NCBI GenBank assembly: GCA_947073545.1
Contig: CAMTMP010000031.1
Coordinates: 1 to 48,460, forward strand
Source: an uncultured bacterium
GTDB lineage: Bacteria; Bacillota; Clostridia; Lachnospirales; Lachnospiraceae
Reading direction: 5' to 3'
DNA: 48,460 bases
Numbering within the stretch: the stretch's first letter is position 1; each line of letters begins with the position of its first letter. Made by a program: the position numbers and the translations under genes. Under the pieces are notes generated by a model. That model made no database searches, had not been told where the DNA came from, and worked only from the letters and a program-made list of their open reading frames with translations. Positions 1 to 5,902 of the stretch are shown here, piece after piece.

Positions 1-9
1 AAAATAAAA

Positions 10-77
10 TGCCGATAAAAACAGGGGAGAATCCTGATTTTTCAGATTCTCCCCAATATAGATCATAATTATCGGCA
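10..77. repeat. Nested inverted repeats, terminator-like hairpin
   Basis: An inner perfect 10-bp stem (24-33 with 45-54, 11-nt loop) lies inside an outer 9-bp stem (10-18 with 69-77). The inner hairpin would work as a terminator in either direction but has no strong T-run directly after it. It separates whatever lies left of the window from the toxin locus. Function is inferred from shape only. Confidence 0.5.
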
Positions 78-97
78 TTTAATGAAAGTCGGCATAA

Positions 98-129
98 CCT
101 CCGAAATTCCGATATCGGCATTTCGGAGG
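98..129. repeat. 32-bp near-perfect palindrome upstream of the small toxin
   Basis: Arms at 98-107 and 120-129 are perfect reverse complements, and the centre 109-118 (CCGATATCGG) is itself a palindrome. Only the pair 108/119 breaks the symmetry. It lies about 60 bp before the toxin start, so it could be an operator for a dimeric regulator or a hairpin in the toxin mRNA leader that restrains translation. The sequence does not decide between these. Confidence 0.6.
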
Positions 130-192
130 GACTGTGACCCTCCGATTACATAGAAACCCGCAAGGGAATCTGGAGAAAGGAGGGCTGAGCCA

Positions 193-291
193 ATGGATAT
201 TTTAGGACTTATGGCGGTGTTGAGCTTTGGCTTGACCTGCTTCGAAATAGGATACTCTATCGGTAAGGATAGTAACAAGACACAGAAATAG
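193..291 (+). CDS. Small holin-like toxin (Hol_Tox / TxpA type), 32 aa
   Basis: The ATG follows a strong ribosome site (AAAGGAGG, about 8 nt away). The 32-residue product starts MDILGLMAVLSFGLTCFE and is one hydrophobic helix followed by a charged tail ending NKTQK. This is the pattern of the short holin-like toxins of Firmicute type I toxin-antitoxin loci. Such peptides insert in the cytoplasmic membrane and are held silent by an antisense RNA overlapping the 3' part of the mRNA. A convergent antisense promoter is visible just downstream, which supports the reading. The stop codon lies in the stem of the antisense RNA's terminator. Family membership is from recognition of the peptide; toxicity is inferred. 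Confidence 0.75.
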   Translation: MDILGLMAVLSFGLTCFEIGYSIGKDSNKTQK

Positions 292-398
292 CCGCCCTCT
301 CGACCAAAGGATGCGGCTATAGCTGTAACTGACTAATCGGACTAACCGTCTATCGGTAGCTCCTGTTGGGCATCTGTTGACGCAGATGTCCTTCTTTA
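283..398 (-). ncRNA. Candidate antisense RNA antitoxin (RatA-like) opposite the toxin 3' region
   Basis: A minus-strand promoter at 404-432 would start a transcript near 397 that runs toward and into the 3' end of the toxin gene. It would stop after an 8-bp stem (288-295 with 313-320) followed on this strand by TTTCTG. A second hairpin, CATCTG/CAGATG with a 6-nt loop, lies in the overlap. This convergent, 3'-overlapping layout is that of TxpA/RatA-type type I systems. The exact ends are predicted. Confidence 0.55.
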
Positions 399-403
399 TG
401 TTT

Positions 404-432
404 AATATACCACAATCTCCAAAGTGCCGCAA
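404..432 (-). promoter_or_regulatory. Sigma-A promoter of the antisense RNA
   Basis: Read on the minus strand: -35 TTGCGG (432-427), a 17-nt spacer and -10 TATATT (409-404). Spacing is ideal and position fits an antitoxin RNA. Confidence 0.6.
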
Positions 433-481
433 GCATTTTTTAGCGGTCATCCACGACAAACGCATGAATGTAATTGGTTGA

Positions 482-604
482 GATAGATATATTACAGGAA
501 GACGTAATAGCCAAATAAGTAATGATATAAATTTTCTTGAGTCAATGATTCAATTAAAGCAAAAAGATCCAATCGAATATCAAGTTAAAACTCAGCCAAT
601 TTAA
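482..604 (+). pseudogene. Short open remnant upstream of the zinc-ribbon fragment
   Basis: A frame without a proper start stays open for 40 codons and ends at 602-604. The only ATG in it is at 545, giving a 19-residue tail beginning [13 protein letters not shown]. Its composition looks protein-like, and it overlaps the start of the zinc-ribbon frame in another frame. It may therefore be the N-terminal part of the same broken gene. Not recognised; low confidence. Confidence 0.25.
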
Positions 605-785
605 AAACCAGATACAGCAGCAGGAAAACAGCCGTGCACAGGCAGCCAGCACCGTGAAATGTCCCAGATGCGGTTCCACCAACATCACTGCGGGGCAGAG
701 AGGCTATTCCCTCCTGACAGGCTTCATCGGCTCCGGGAGAACCGTGAACCGCTGCGCGAACTGCGGACATAAGTGGAAGCCTTAG
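558..785 (+). pseudogene. Zinc-ribbon protein remnant, 5' part broken
   Basis: The frame has no ATG. A GTG at 654 would give a 43-aa product that begins [10 protein letters not shown] and ends [10 protein letters not shown]: two CxxC knuckles about 28 residues apart, forming a zinc ribbon with a glycine-rich middle (GFIGSGRTV). Zinc ribbons of this kind usually form the C-terminal end of longer small proteins in Firmicute accessory regions, and the preceding residues here are glutamine/alanine rich and unconvincing. I read it as the surviving tail of a decayed gene, though a GTG-started mini-protein is possible. No clear ribosome site precedes the GTG. Confidence 0.45.
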
Positions 786-796
786 ATTCTGTATGC

Positions 797-1026
797 GGCG
801 GACTGCGCAGGGTGTTCCCGAAGTCGTCCTGTGGAGGCATATGAGATTTTCTTATATTCCGTCCAGCATCCAGAAATTCCGGGACACGGATGTCCCGGAA
901 AGTCCGAAATGAGCCCGGATGGCGAATAGAGGGCGGTTTCGTCCGCATTTCACAGCCGTCGCCGGAATATCTTAGAAAATCCATATGGCGGAACCCGACA
1001 CGAGGGAATACCCTGTGCAGTCCGCC
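797..1026. repeat. 230-bp imperfect inverted-repeat element
   Basis: The ends (797-819 and 1004-1026) are reverse complements over 23 bp with two mismatches. The similarity continues inward: a GCATATG..ATTTTCTTATATTCC stretch at 836-858 mirrors GGAATATCTTAGAAAATCCATATGG at 963-987. The middle contains a perfect stem TTCCGGGACA/TGTCCCGGAA (889-912 region) and a GCGG/CCGC hairpin near 940. No protein is encoded. It could be a MITE-like non-autonomous element or a structured RNA. Confidence 0.6.
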
Positions 1027-1295
1027 TCTTCACAATTAATTCTAAAGTATCCGTGTTTCCCATACCATTTCAGTCATACATGTTTTTGGAATTGTTCCTT
1101 GAATCCGTAGAAGAATTGTCCATAGACGGTTCATCTTTTTTGGTTTTGTAGTTGGTGGTTTTTTTGTTTTATAAGTCTGCCAGCCTGCAGACCGACACAG
1201 TACAGAAAGGGAGATTTGCATGATATATTTCTGTATTCTGGCGGGATGCAGAGCAATAAAAAAGGAGTTTGTCGGTGTCAGGCAACTCCATATTT
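1027..1295. other. Intergenic stretch without a recognised gene
   Basis: AT-rich with G/T-rich tracts around 1135-1170. Short open frames near 1216-1340 run antisense into the end of the nucleotidyltransferase gene and resemble no known protein. I see no RNA gene or promoter that I can support. Confidence 0.5.
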
Positions 1296-1586
1296 CTATT
1301 CTTCATATAATAAAATCTCCGTTCCGGCTATTTCTTTTCTAAAATCTTCCCCGATTCCTGCCGTGGTTATTAAATCGACGGAAAGATTTAGAGATTCCTG
1401 AACTTTTTGACGCATTGCGGAAAGTTTTAACAAAGACATAGGTTTTCCCTTTTCTACTAAAAGATCTATATCACTTTTTTCATTTGCAGTTCCCTTTGCA
1501 TATGAGCCAAAGAGGTATAGACGTTTAACGCCATAAGAATGTGCGATAGGTATTATGGCTTTTTGAATTTCGGCAATGTCGGGCAT
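1296..1586 (-). CDS. MNT-type minimal nucleotidyltransferase, 96 aa
   Basis: The product carries the nucleotidyltransferase motif GSYAKGTANEKSDIDLLVE (GS followed by DxD), which binds Mg-ATP in the pol-beta superfamily. Its length is that of MntA antitoxin proteins. I chose the ATG at 1586 because GAAGGAG lies 9 nt upstream; a longer frame to 1631 has only a TTG. MntA proteins usually sit beside a HEPN RNase toxin and silence it by adding AMP. No HEPN gene is visible on either side here, so this is an orphan, or its partner has been lost. It is convergent with nothing and lies between the inverted-repeat element and the phage-like operon. Confidence 0.8.
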   Translation of the reverse strand: MPDIAEIQKAIIPIAHSYGVKRLYLFGSYAKGTANEKSDIDLLVEKGKPMSLLKLSAMRQKVQESLNLSVDLITTAGIGEDFRKEIAGTEILLYEE

Positions 1587-1709
1587 ATACTTTGACTCCT
1601 TCAGTTTGTACATGGATGCATAGTTCCTCAATGCTTTTATAATTATATGCCATCCCTTTGGGTTTTACAAGATGCTATCCGCTATTGGATCTCGCAGTTC
1701 TATGAGTAC

Positions 1710-1740
1710 AAAGAGACGAAGCAGCAAACCTCGTCTCTTT
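1710..1740. terminator. Hairpin terminator after the phage-like operon
   Basis: Perfect 10-bp stem AAAGAGACGA/TCGTCTCTTT (1710-1719 with 1731-1740), 11-nt loop. It ends the minus-strand operon about 45 bp after the last stop. It is nearly symmetrical, so it could also act on plus-strand transcripts. Confidence 0.65.
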
Positions 1741-1786
1741 ACACAATATTTCAGACGATAAGTCAAGTAAGGCATTTTGCCTTTTT

Positions 1787-2296
1787 CTAAAACCCCTCCC
1801 TCAATTTCCGCATATAAGCGTCGTTGATCAATTCCATGGAGATCTCCACCTCGCCGTTTTCAAAGCCGTTTTCCGAAAGGATCTGCTCGTATTTTTCATA
1901 AATACGGATACAGTGTTTGAAACTGTCCTTGTTGCAGGGCTTTCCCTCCGAAACCTTGGTGGCGAAGTTGTTGATTTCCCAGCGCATATCGTCGATTTCC
2001 TTATCCACAAACATGCGGGTGAGCCTCTTGATATCGGAGGAGATCTCCTCATCCCGTCTGTCGGATTTTTGCATGTCGTGCGCATGCTGTGTCTGCAGGG
2101 CAGTGAGGTTCCTGGAGGTTCGGATCAGCAGCTCGTGCTCTTCACGCCGCCGCCGCATCCATTTTGTTTCCAGACCGAGCTTTTCCACAAGCCACTCAAA
2201 GAGGGAGAGAATTGCCTTTGCTCCGGCCAGCATGGCAAATGCGGCGGGAAATACGGACAGGTAATCTATTTTTGAGAGTTCCGCTATTTCATTCAT
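1787..2296 (-). CDS. Membrane-anchored coiled-coil protein downstream of the endolysin, 169 aa
   Basis: An N-terminal hydrophobic helix (about residues 12-36, FPAAFAMLAGAKAILSLFEW) is followed by a basic patch (KWMRRRREEHE) and a long charged helical region likely to form a coiled coil (about 45-120). It ends without further motifs. A GAGGGGG site precedes the ATG. It is the last gene of the operon, 37 bp after the endolysin, the place where phages often carry an accessory lysis or envelope protein. I do not recognise a named family. It could be a second holin/spanin-like factor, but that is position-based inference. Confidence 0.6.
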   Translation of the reverse strand: MNEIAELSKIDYLSVFPAAFAMLAGAKAILSLFEWLVEKLGLETKWMRRRREEHELLIRTSRNLTALQTQHAHDMQKSDRRDEEISSDIKRLTRMFVDKEIDDMRWEINNFATKVSEGKPCNKDSFKHCIRIYEKYEQILSENGFENGEVEISMELINDAYMRKLREGF

Positions 2297-2332
2297 GTTT
2301 TATCATCCCCCTCGTTTTTCTTTCCAGGCGTA

Positions 2333-3346
2333 TCACAGGTCTGTCACAGAGACCGTTTTGCCGGGAACATGCACGACCCACATATATTTTACCTGCTTCG
2401 CGAACAGATCCCATGTATTTTTGGTGCGAGTCTCCTTTGTGGAGGCGGGATCGTTGATGTATACAAAGCCGTTTTCAAAGCGGTACAGAAGAATAAAATG
2501 GCCGGTGTTTGTCCAGTTTCCCTTCCCCATGCAGGCGATCACCCAGTCGCCGCTTTTCAGTGCGAGAAGCGCTTTTTCATGGTCGGCTGAGACGGTTTTT
2601 CCGTAGAGATTTAACTGGTTTAGCCGATCGCAGTGGATGCCGTATGCGGAAAACTGAGGAACGAAATAGGAGTAGTAGGTTCCCTGGTTCAACGCTTTAT
2701 AGCCGTGGGACATGGACCACTGTGCGGTGGCGGTGGGCGTTACGGACGGGTCTTTCAGGGAGGCGATCACCATGGCGGAAACGGCGACGCCGCAGCCGGA
2801 ACTGCCGATGGTTTTTTGCTCACCTTTGGCGGAGTAGTTGTGTGCTTTCCAGCGGGGATCGGTCTGCAGATAGCTGACGGGCTTTGTGTATGCAGGAGAG
2901 GGATTTTGGGCCGGGGAGCCGGGGATATCGAACAATGCCTTCTCGGCGGCACGTCTGTTGATAAGGCCCTGCAGAACTTTTCCTCCGGCTTTGCGGTAGG
3001 CGGGGATTTTTTCGCTGATCTGGGCGATGCTGCGTGCGCCGCCGTCCAGCAGGGTTCTCAGGTTTCCGGCGCCGCAGTTGAAGGTAAAGCTGACGAGGGC
3101 GTCAAACTGGTTCTGATTCCAGTGGTAAATATCCATGTAGCGGTTTACTGCCTTTTCGGCGCCTGCGCAGTCGGCGCGCAGAAAGGCGTCAGCCTGCGTC
3201 TGTGTAATGGTCTGACCTTGGGATACGCCGGAAGTGTGGCCGTAACCGATGGTCCACACGCCCACGCTGTCCCGATAGGCGGTTAACCGGCAGCCCTCAA
3301 ACCGCTTGATGAGGGCAAGTCCGTTTTCGCTGATTATTTTCTTCAT
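2333..3346 (-). CDS. Two-domain endolysin: GH24 lysozyme plus C39-like cysteine peptidase, 337 aa
   Basis: Residues 1-140 are a T4-lysozyme-type GH24 muramidase: FEG with catalytic E17, D26 and GYGHT ending at T38, followed by the QFDALVSFTFNCG helix. Residues 155-330 match C39-like cysteine peptidases: C185 in SSGCGVAV, H283 in TGHFILL and D299 in INDP form the triad. Together they would cut both glycan strands and peptide stems of peptidoglycan. There is no signal peptide, so export depends on the holin encoded immediately upstream, whose stop overlaps this ATG by 4 bp (ATGA). Ribosome site AAGGA. The fusion of a muramidase with a C39-like domain is less common than amidase-type endolysins in Firmicute phages. 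Confidence 0.88.
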   Translation of the reverse strand: MKKIISENGLALIKRFEGCRLTAYRDSVGVWTIGYGHTSGVSQGQTITQTQADAFLRADCAGAEKAVNRYMDIYHWNQNQFDALVSFTFNCGAGNLRTLLDGGARSIAQISEKIPAYRKAGGKVLQGLINRRAAEKALFDIPGSPAQNPSPAYTKPVSYLQTDPRWKAHNYSAKGEQKTIGSSGCGVAVSAMVIASLKDPSVTPTATAQWSMSHGYKALNQGTYYSYFVPQFSAYGIHCDRLNQLNLYGKTVSADHEKALLALKSGDWVIACMGKGNWTNTGHFILLYRFENGFVYINDPASTKETRTKNTWDLFAKQVKYMWVVHVPGKTVSVTDL

Positions 3347-3762
3347 AAGATCACGTCCTTATTTGTTTTAGCCGCCTGAACGGAGGCTTCTATTTTTAGT
3401 TGCAGCCAGTTGTCGAAGGAGCCGTAAACGCAGGCCACCGCTTTTTTAGACTCTTCGGAGACCGTGAGCAAGGCGGCATTGTATGCTTTTTTCTTTGCCT
3501 CCTCCCACGCGCTCTGCGTAAATTCACCTTTCGCTTTCAGGGTGTCCACAAAGGTCTGGTTGACATACAGAACGGCGTCCATGACGTCTGAAAGGGCGCC
3601 TTTTATGAGGAGACTCCGGGCTTCCGTTTTTGCGGCTTCCTCGATGAAGACACTTTCCCTGATTTTTGTCTGAATGAGTTCGACAGTATATTTTGCGGCT
3701 ACGGGAAGAATGGCCGTCAATATAACGTAAAGAATATATTGTACTAATTGTGTGAATTCCAT
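3343..3762 (-). CDS. Phage holin, LLH family, 139 aa
   Basis: One N-terminal transmembrane helix (about residues 6-25, LVQYILYVILTAILPVAAKY) is followed by a long amphipathic, charged C-terminal region. This is the architecture of the Lactobacillus LLH-type holins (Phage_holin_6_1). Start at the ATG at 3762 is set by AGGAG five nt upstream; a GTG two codons earlier is also in frame. It overlaps the endolysin gene by 4 bp, a normal holin-endolysin pair. It forms membrane lesions at lysis time. A terminator lies between this cassette and the upstream structural genes, so lysis may be separately controlled or partly attenuated. Confidence 0.82.
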   Translation of the reverse strand: MEFTQLVQYILYVILTAILPVAAKYTVELIQTKIRESVFIEEAAKTEARSLLIKGALSDVMDAVLYVNQTFVDTLKAKGEFTQSAWEEAKKKAYNAALLTVSEESKKAVACVYGSFDNWLQLKIEASVQAAKTNKDVIL

Positions 3763-3821
3763 AGGCACTCCTGACTACGGTGTGTAAGGCACCGTTTCCT
3801 TTTGGTATTTTCGGTTGTCGT

Positions 3822-3863
3822 AAAAAAAAGGGATAACAGATACGGACTGTAAGTGTTATCCCT
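3822..3863 (-). terminator. Intrinsic terminator between structural and lysis genes
   Basis: On the minus strand, a perfect 9-bp stem AGGGATAAC/GTTATCCCT (17-nt loop) is followed by a run of eight T. It lies 70 bp after the tail-tube-like gene and 60 bp before the holin. No sigma-A promoter is obvious between it and the holin, so read-through or antitermination may set holin expression. Confidence 0.8.
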
Positions 3864-3935
3864 ATGATGAGGTTTTTGAATGAGAGAAATGGTGTCATCC
3901 GGCCGCCCTTGTTTCAAAAGGACAGCCGGATCGAA

Positions 3936-4667
3936 TTATTCCTCGATGAGGGTGAGATCGAGAATGTTGTTGTCCTGATCCGCCATCAGATCAGCGGTGA
4001 TGGTCAGGCTTCCGGGATCGCCGTTATTGCTGAAGCTGAGAGACATGTTGGACTGGGGAGCGCACTTGTAAGCGGTCAGCTTAAGCGGCAGCGCCTCGTC
4101 GTCCTCGGTCTTCATAACCGTGTCTCCGTAGACGATAAAATTCTTCGGGAAGCTGGTGGATTTGATGTTGATTCTCTGCACGCCCTCGTTTACCTCCTTC
4201 ATGTAGTAAACGATAACGGCGTCTCCGCTGTTCAGTACGGATGTGAGTGCGATGACATTGTCGCTCACAGTGCATTCCAGCTCTGTGCCGCAGTCGTCGT
4301 CGGCTTTGTAGACAACCACGCTGTCCGCTGCCGGTGTGTCTGTCAGGGTAATGATGGTTCCGGACTCGTCCACGGACGTTTCCGTTCTGGACACGAACTT
4401 CGCGGATTTGGAAACCTCACCGCCAGTGATCAACTGCCAGAGTTTAACAGTCTGGATCTGCGTTTCGATAGTGATGGTGCCGCCTCTCTCGCCGGAGAAC
4501 TGGACGCGCTTGGGATGGCCTTTTCCGCCGTGGGCGAATACGGACTCCCCGGTCAGCTCGGTTGTGCTGACGTTGGCGAAATCCAGATTGAGAAAAGGCT
4601 TCTTGGTGGCGTAGTCCACGAAAAGAAGATCGCAGACCTCTCTGTTTGCCATGTTAGTGTTTGTCAT
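3936..4667 (-). CDS. Phage structural protein, tail-tube-like, 243 aa
   Basis: The protein is rich in beta-strand residues and ends with SMSLSFSNNGDPG-like and SLTITADLMAD-like strands. This resembles tail-tube proteins of large-tailed Firmicute phages, where a GDP turn and TFD/TAD strands are typical. There is no signal peptide and no membrane segment. Starts at an ATG with AAGGAGG eight nt upstream. It follows the 259-aa tail-assembly-like gene by 21 bp, which supports a virion role. No tape-measure or baseplate gene follows, which is odd for a tail operon. Family assignment is by resemblance, so the exact role is tentative. Confidence 0.6.
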   Translation of the reverse strand: MTNTNMANREVCDLLFVDYATKKPFLNLDFANVSTTELTGESVFAHGGKGHPKRVQFSGERGGTITIETQIQTVKLWQLITGGEVSKSAKFVSRTETSVDESGTIITLTDTPAADSVVVYKADDDCGTELECTVSDNVIALTSVLNSGDAVIVYYMKEVNEGVQRINIKSTSFPKNFIVYGDTVMKTEDDEALPLKLTAYKCAPQSNMSLSFSNNGDPGSLTITADLMADQDNNILDLTLIEE

Positions 4668-4688
4668 GATGTGTTCCTCCTTTGGATG

Positions 4689-5468
4689 TTATGAATTTTC
4701 TGTTTCTATTTTTTTGAACCATGCCGAAGCGTCGAAGGAGTGATTCTTGTCGCCCCACGCCGCAACGCTCATGGATTGAATGTTGTACAGGTTATTGCCG
4801 GAAAGTCTTGCGAAGCAGTCCCAGAGCTGGTATATGGTCAGATCCCAGATGTTGAGGATATGCAGGGAATGGCTTCTGTTGGCGACGGCCGAGATAATAT
4901 TTCCCAGCTCCATGTTTTGATCTGCTTTTGCCAGTTTTTCCTTCTCGGCCCTTCCCTTTTGAAGCTTTTTCATAATCTCAAGCGCCTTTTTGCTTTTCAC
5001 TTTCGATAAATCTTCGCTGCGTCTTGGTTTCAGGTAGTTGAGCTGTCCGATCAGATCGCACACCGCAAGGTAGTTTTCCCTTGTAATCCGCCCTGTCTGT
5101 CCGCTGCCACCGCAGACCAGAAAGGAATGTCCGGATTCGGAGAAGGTGACGGTTCCCTCCATAAAAAAGTCCAGCATGTTCCGTATCAGTTCGCGGGAGG
5201 GCTGACTGGACAGGAGCAGATCGAACAGAGTCATTTTCGCTTTTTCCTCCTCAGAAAGGAGCGCATATAGTTCGGCTGTGCCGGTCATGGACAGGTACGC
5301 GTCCAGATCGAGAGAAAGAACTGCCAGATAATGCCGGTAGGTGCTGTAACCAAGGGAAGAGATTTCACGCAGAGTGGGAGACTTTACGCCTCCGGCCGAC
5401 GGAACCTGTACCGGGTCGGGAGACAGTAGTTCAAAATAGCCAAGCTTCAAAGGATCACCTGCTTTCAT
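4689..5468 (-). CDS. Phage protein, tail-assembly-chaperone-like, 259 aa
   Basis: The sequence pattern fits a family found next to tail genes in Clostridial phages: an early PTLREISSLGYSTYRHYL segment, a central lysine/glutamate-rich helix (about residues 155-185) and a C-terminal LHILNIWDLTIYQLWDCF helix. Its start overlaps the stop of the HU-like gene in an ATGA arrangement, so translation is coupled. It comes directly before the tail-tube-like gene. A chaperone or adaptor role in tail assembly is inferred from order; there is no catalytic motif. Confidence 0.5.
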   Translation of the reverse strand: MKAGDPLKLGYFELLSPDPVQVPSAGGVKSPTLREISSLGYSTYRHYLAVLSLDLDAYLSMTGTAELYALLSEEEKAKMTLFDLLLSSQPSRELIRNMLDFFMEGTVTFSESGHSFLVCGGSGQTGRITRENYLAVCDLIGQLNYLKPRRSEDLSKVKSKKALEIMKKLQKGRAEKEKLAKADQNMELGNIISAVANRSHSLHILNIWDLTIYQLWDCFARLSGNNLYNIQSMSVAAWGDKNHSFDASAWFKKIETENS

Positions 5469-5761
5469 TTAAAATAGCCGTTCAGCTTTCTGTTGTAGTA
5501 CCGTGTGATTTTGGGCTTTGTCCAAAGTCTTTCCCTGCAGACGATGGTGTCGTAAGTGTGGATTTCCCGTTCGGGAAGGAGGGCGCATTCCAGGCTCAAT
5601 CCATCCAATACTTTCACGACGGTGTTTTCAGAGGAGGTAGTGGAAGACAAGCAGTTAAAAATAATATCCTCCGCCGATTTGAAAACTCTGCGGACGGTTG
5701 CAGGACTGATTTCTTCTTTGCCGGCTATTTGGTTTATGAGGTTTTCCTGTGTGATGATCAA
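5465..5761 (-). CDS. HU-like DNA-binding protein of phage type, 98 aa
   Basis: The start is the TTG at 5761, set by AGGAGG eight nt upstream; the longer frame to 5815 has no such site. The N-terminal half (ITQENLINQIAGKEEISPAT, then VRRVFKSAEDIIFNCL) has the two-helix dimerisation pattern of HU/IHF proteins. The C-terminal end, KPKITRYYNRKLNGYFK, is basic and resembles the arm and tail of phage HU-like proteins. It would bend or coat DNA or RNA near the polymerase encoded 140 bp upstream. The fit to HU is moderate because the usual arm sequence is not conserved. Confidence 0.5.
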   Translation of the reverse strand: MIITQENLINQIAGKEEISPATVRRVFKSAEDIIFNCLSSTTSSENTVVKVLDGLSLECALLPEREIHTYDTIVCRERLWTKPKITRYYNRKLNGYFK

Positions 5762-5902
5762 GATGGTTTCCTCCTGTTTGCAGCCATTGCGCAATGTGCT
5801 GTTTCCCTTATACACACAAAGGAAAGTCCACTGCGGATGGTTTTTTGGTTTTTTAGCCGTTTTCTTTCGACCAGTGGGGATGACTTGTTTTCAACCGTTT
5901 TG

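Noticed and set aside
1216..1401. Short plus-strand frames before the nucleotidyltransferase gene
   Set aside because: They run antisense into the supported gene, have no family resemblance, and the apparent start codons conflict.
2633..3286. 217-aa glycine/valine-rich plus-strand frame over the endolysin
   Set aside because: Antisense to the two catalytic domains of the endolysin; composition is that of a reversed coding strand.
3864..4694. 276-aa plus-strand frame over the tail-tube-like gene
   Set aside because: Antisense shadow; begins inside a terminator region and has no recognisable domain.
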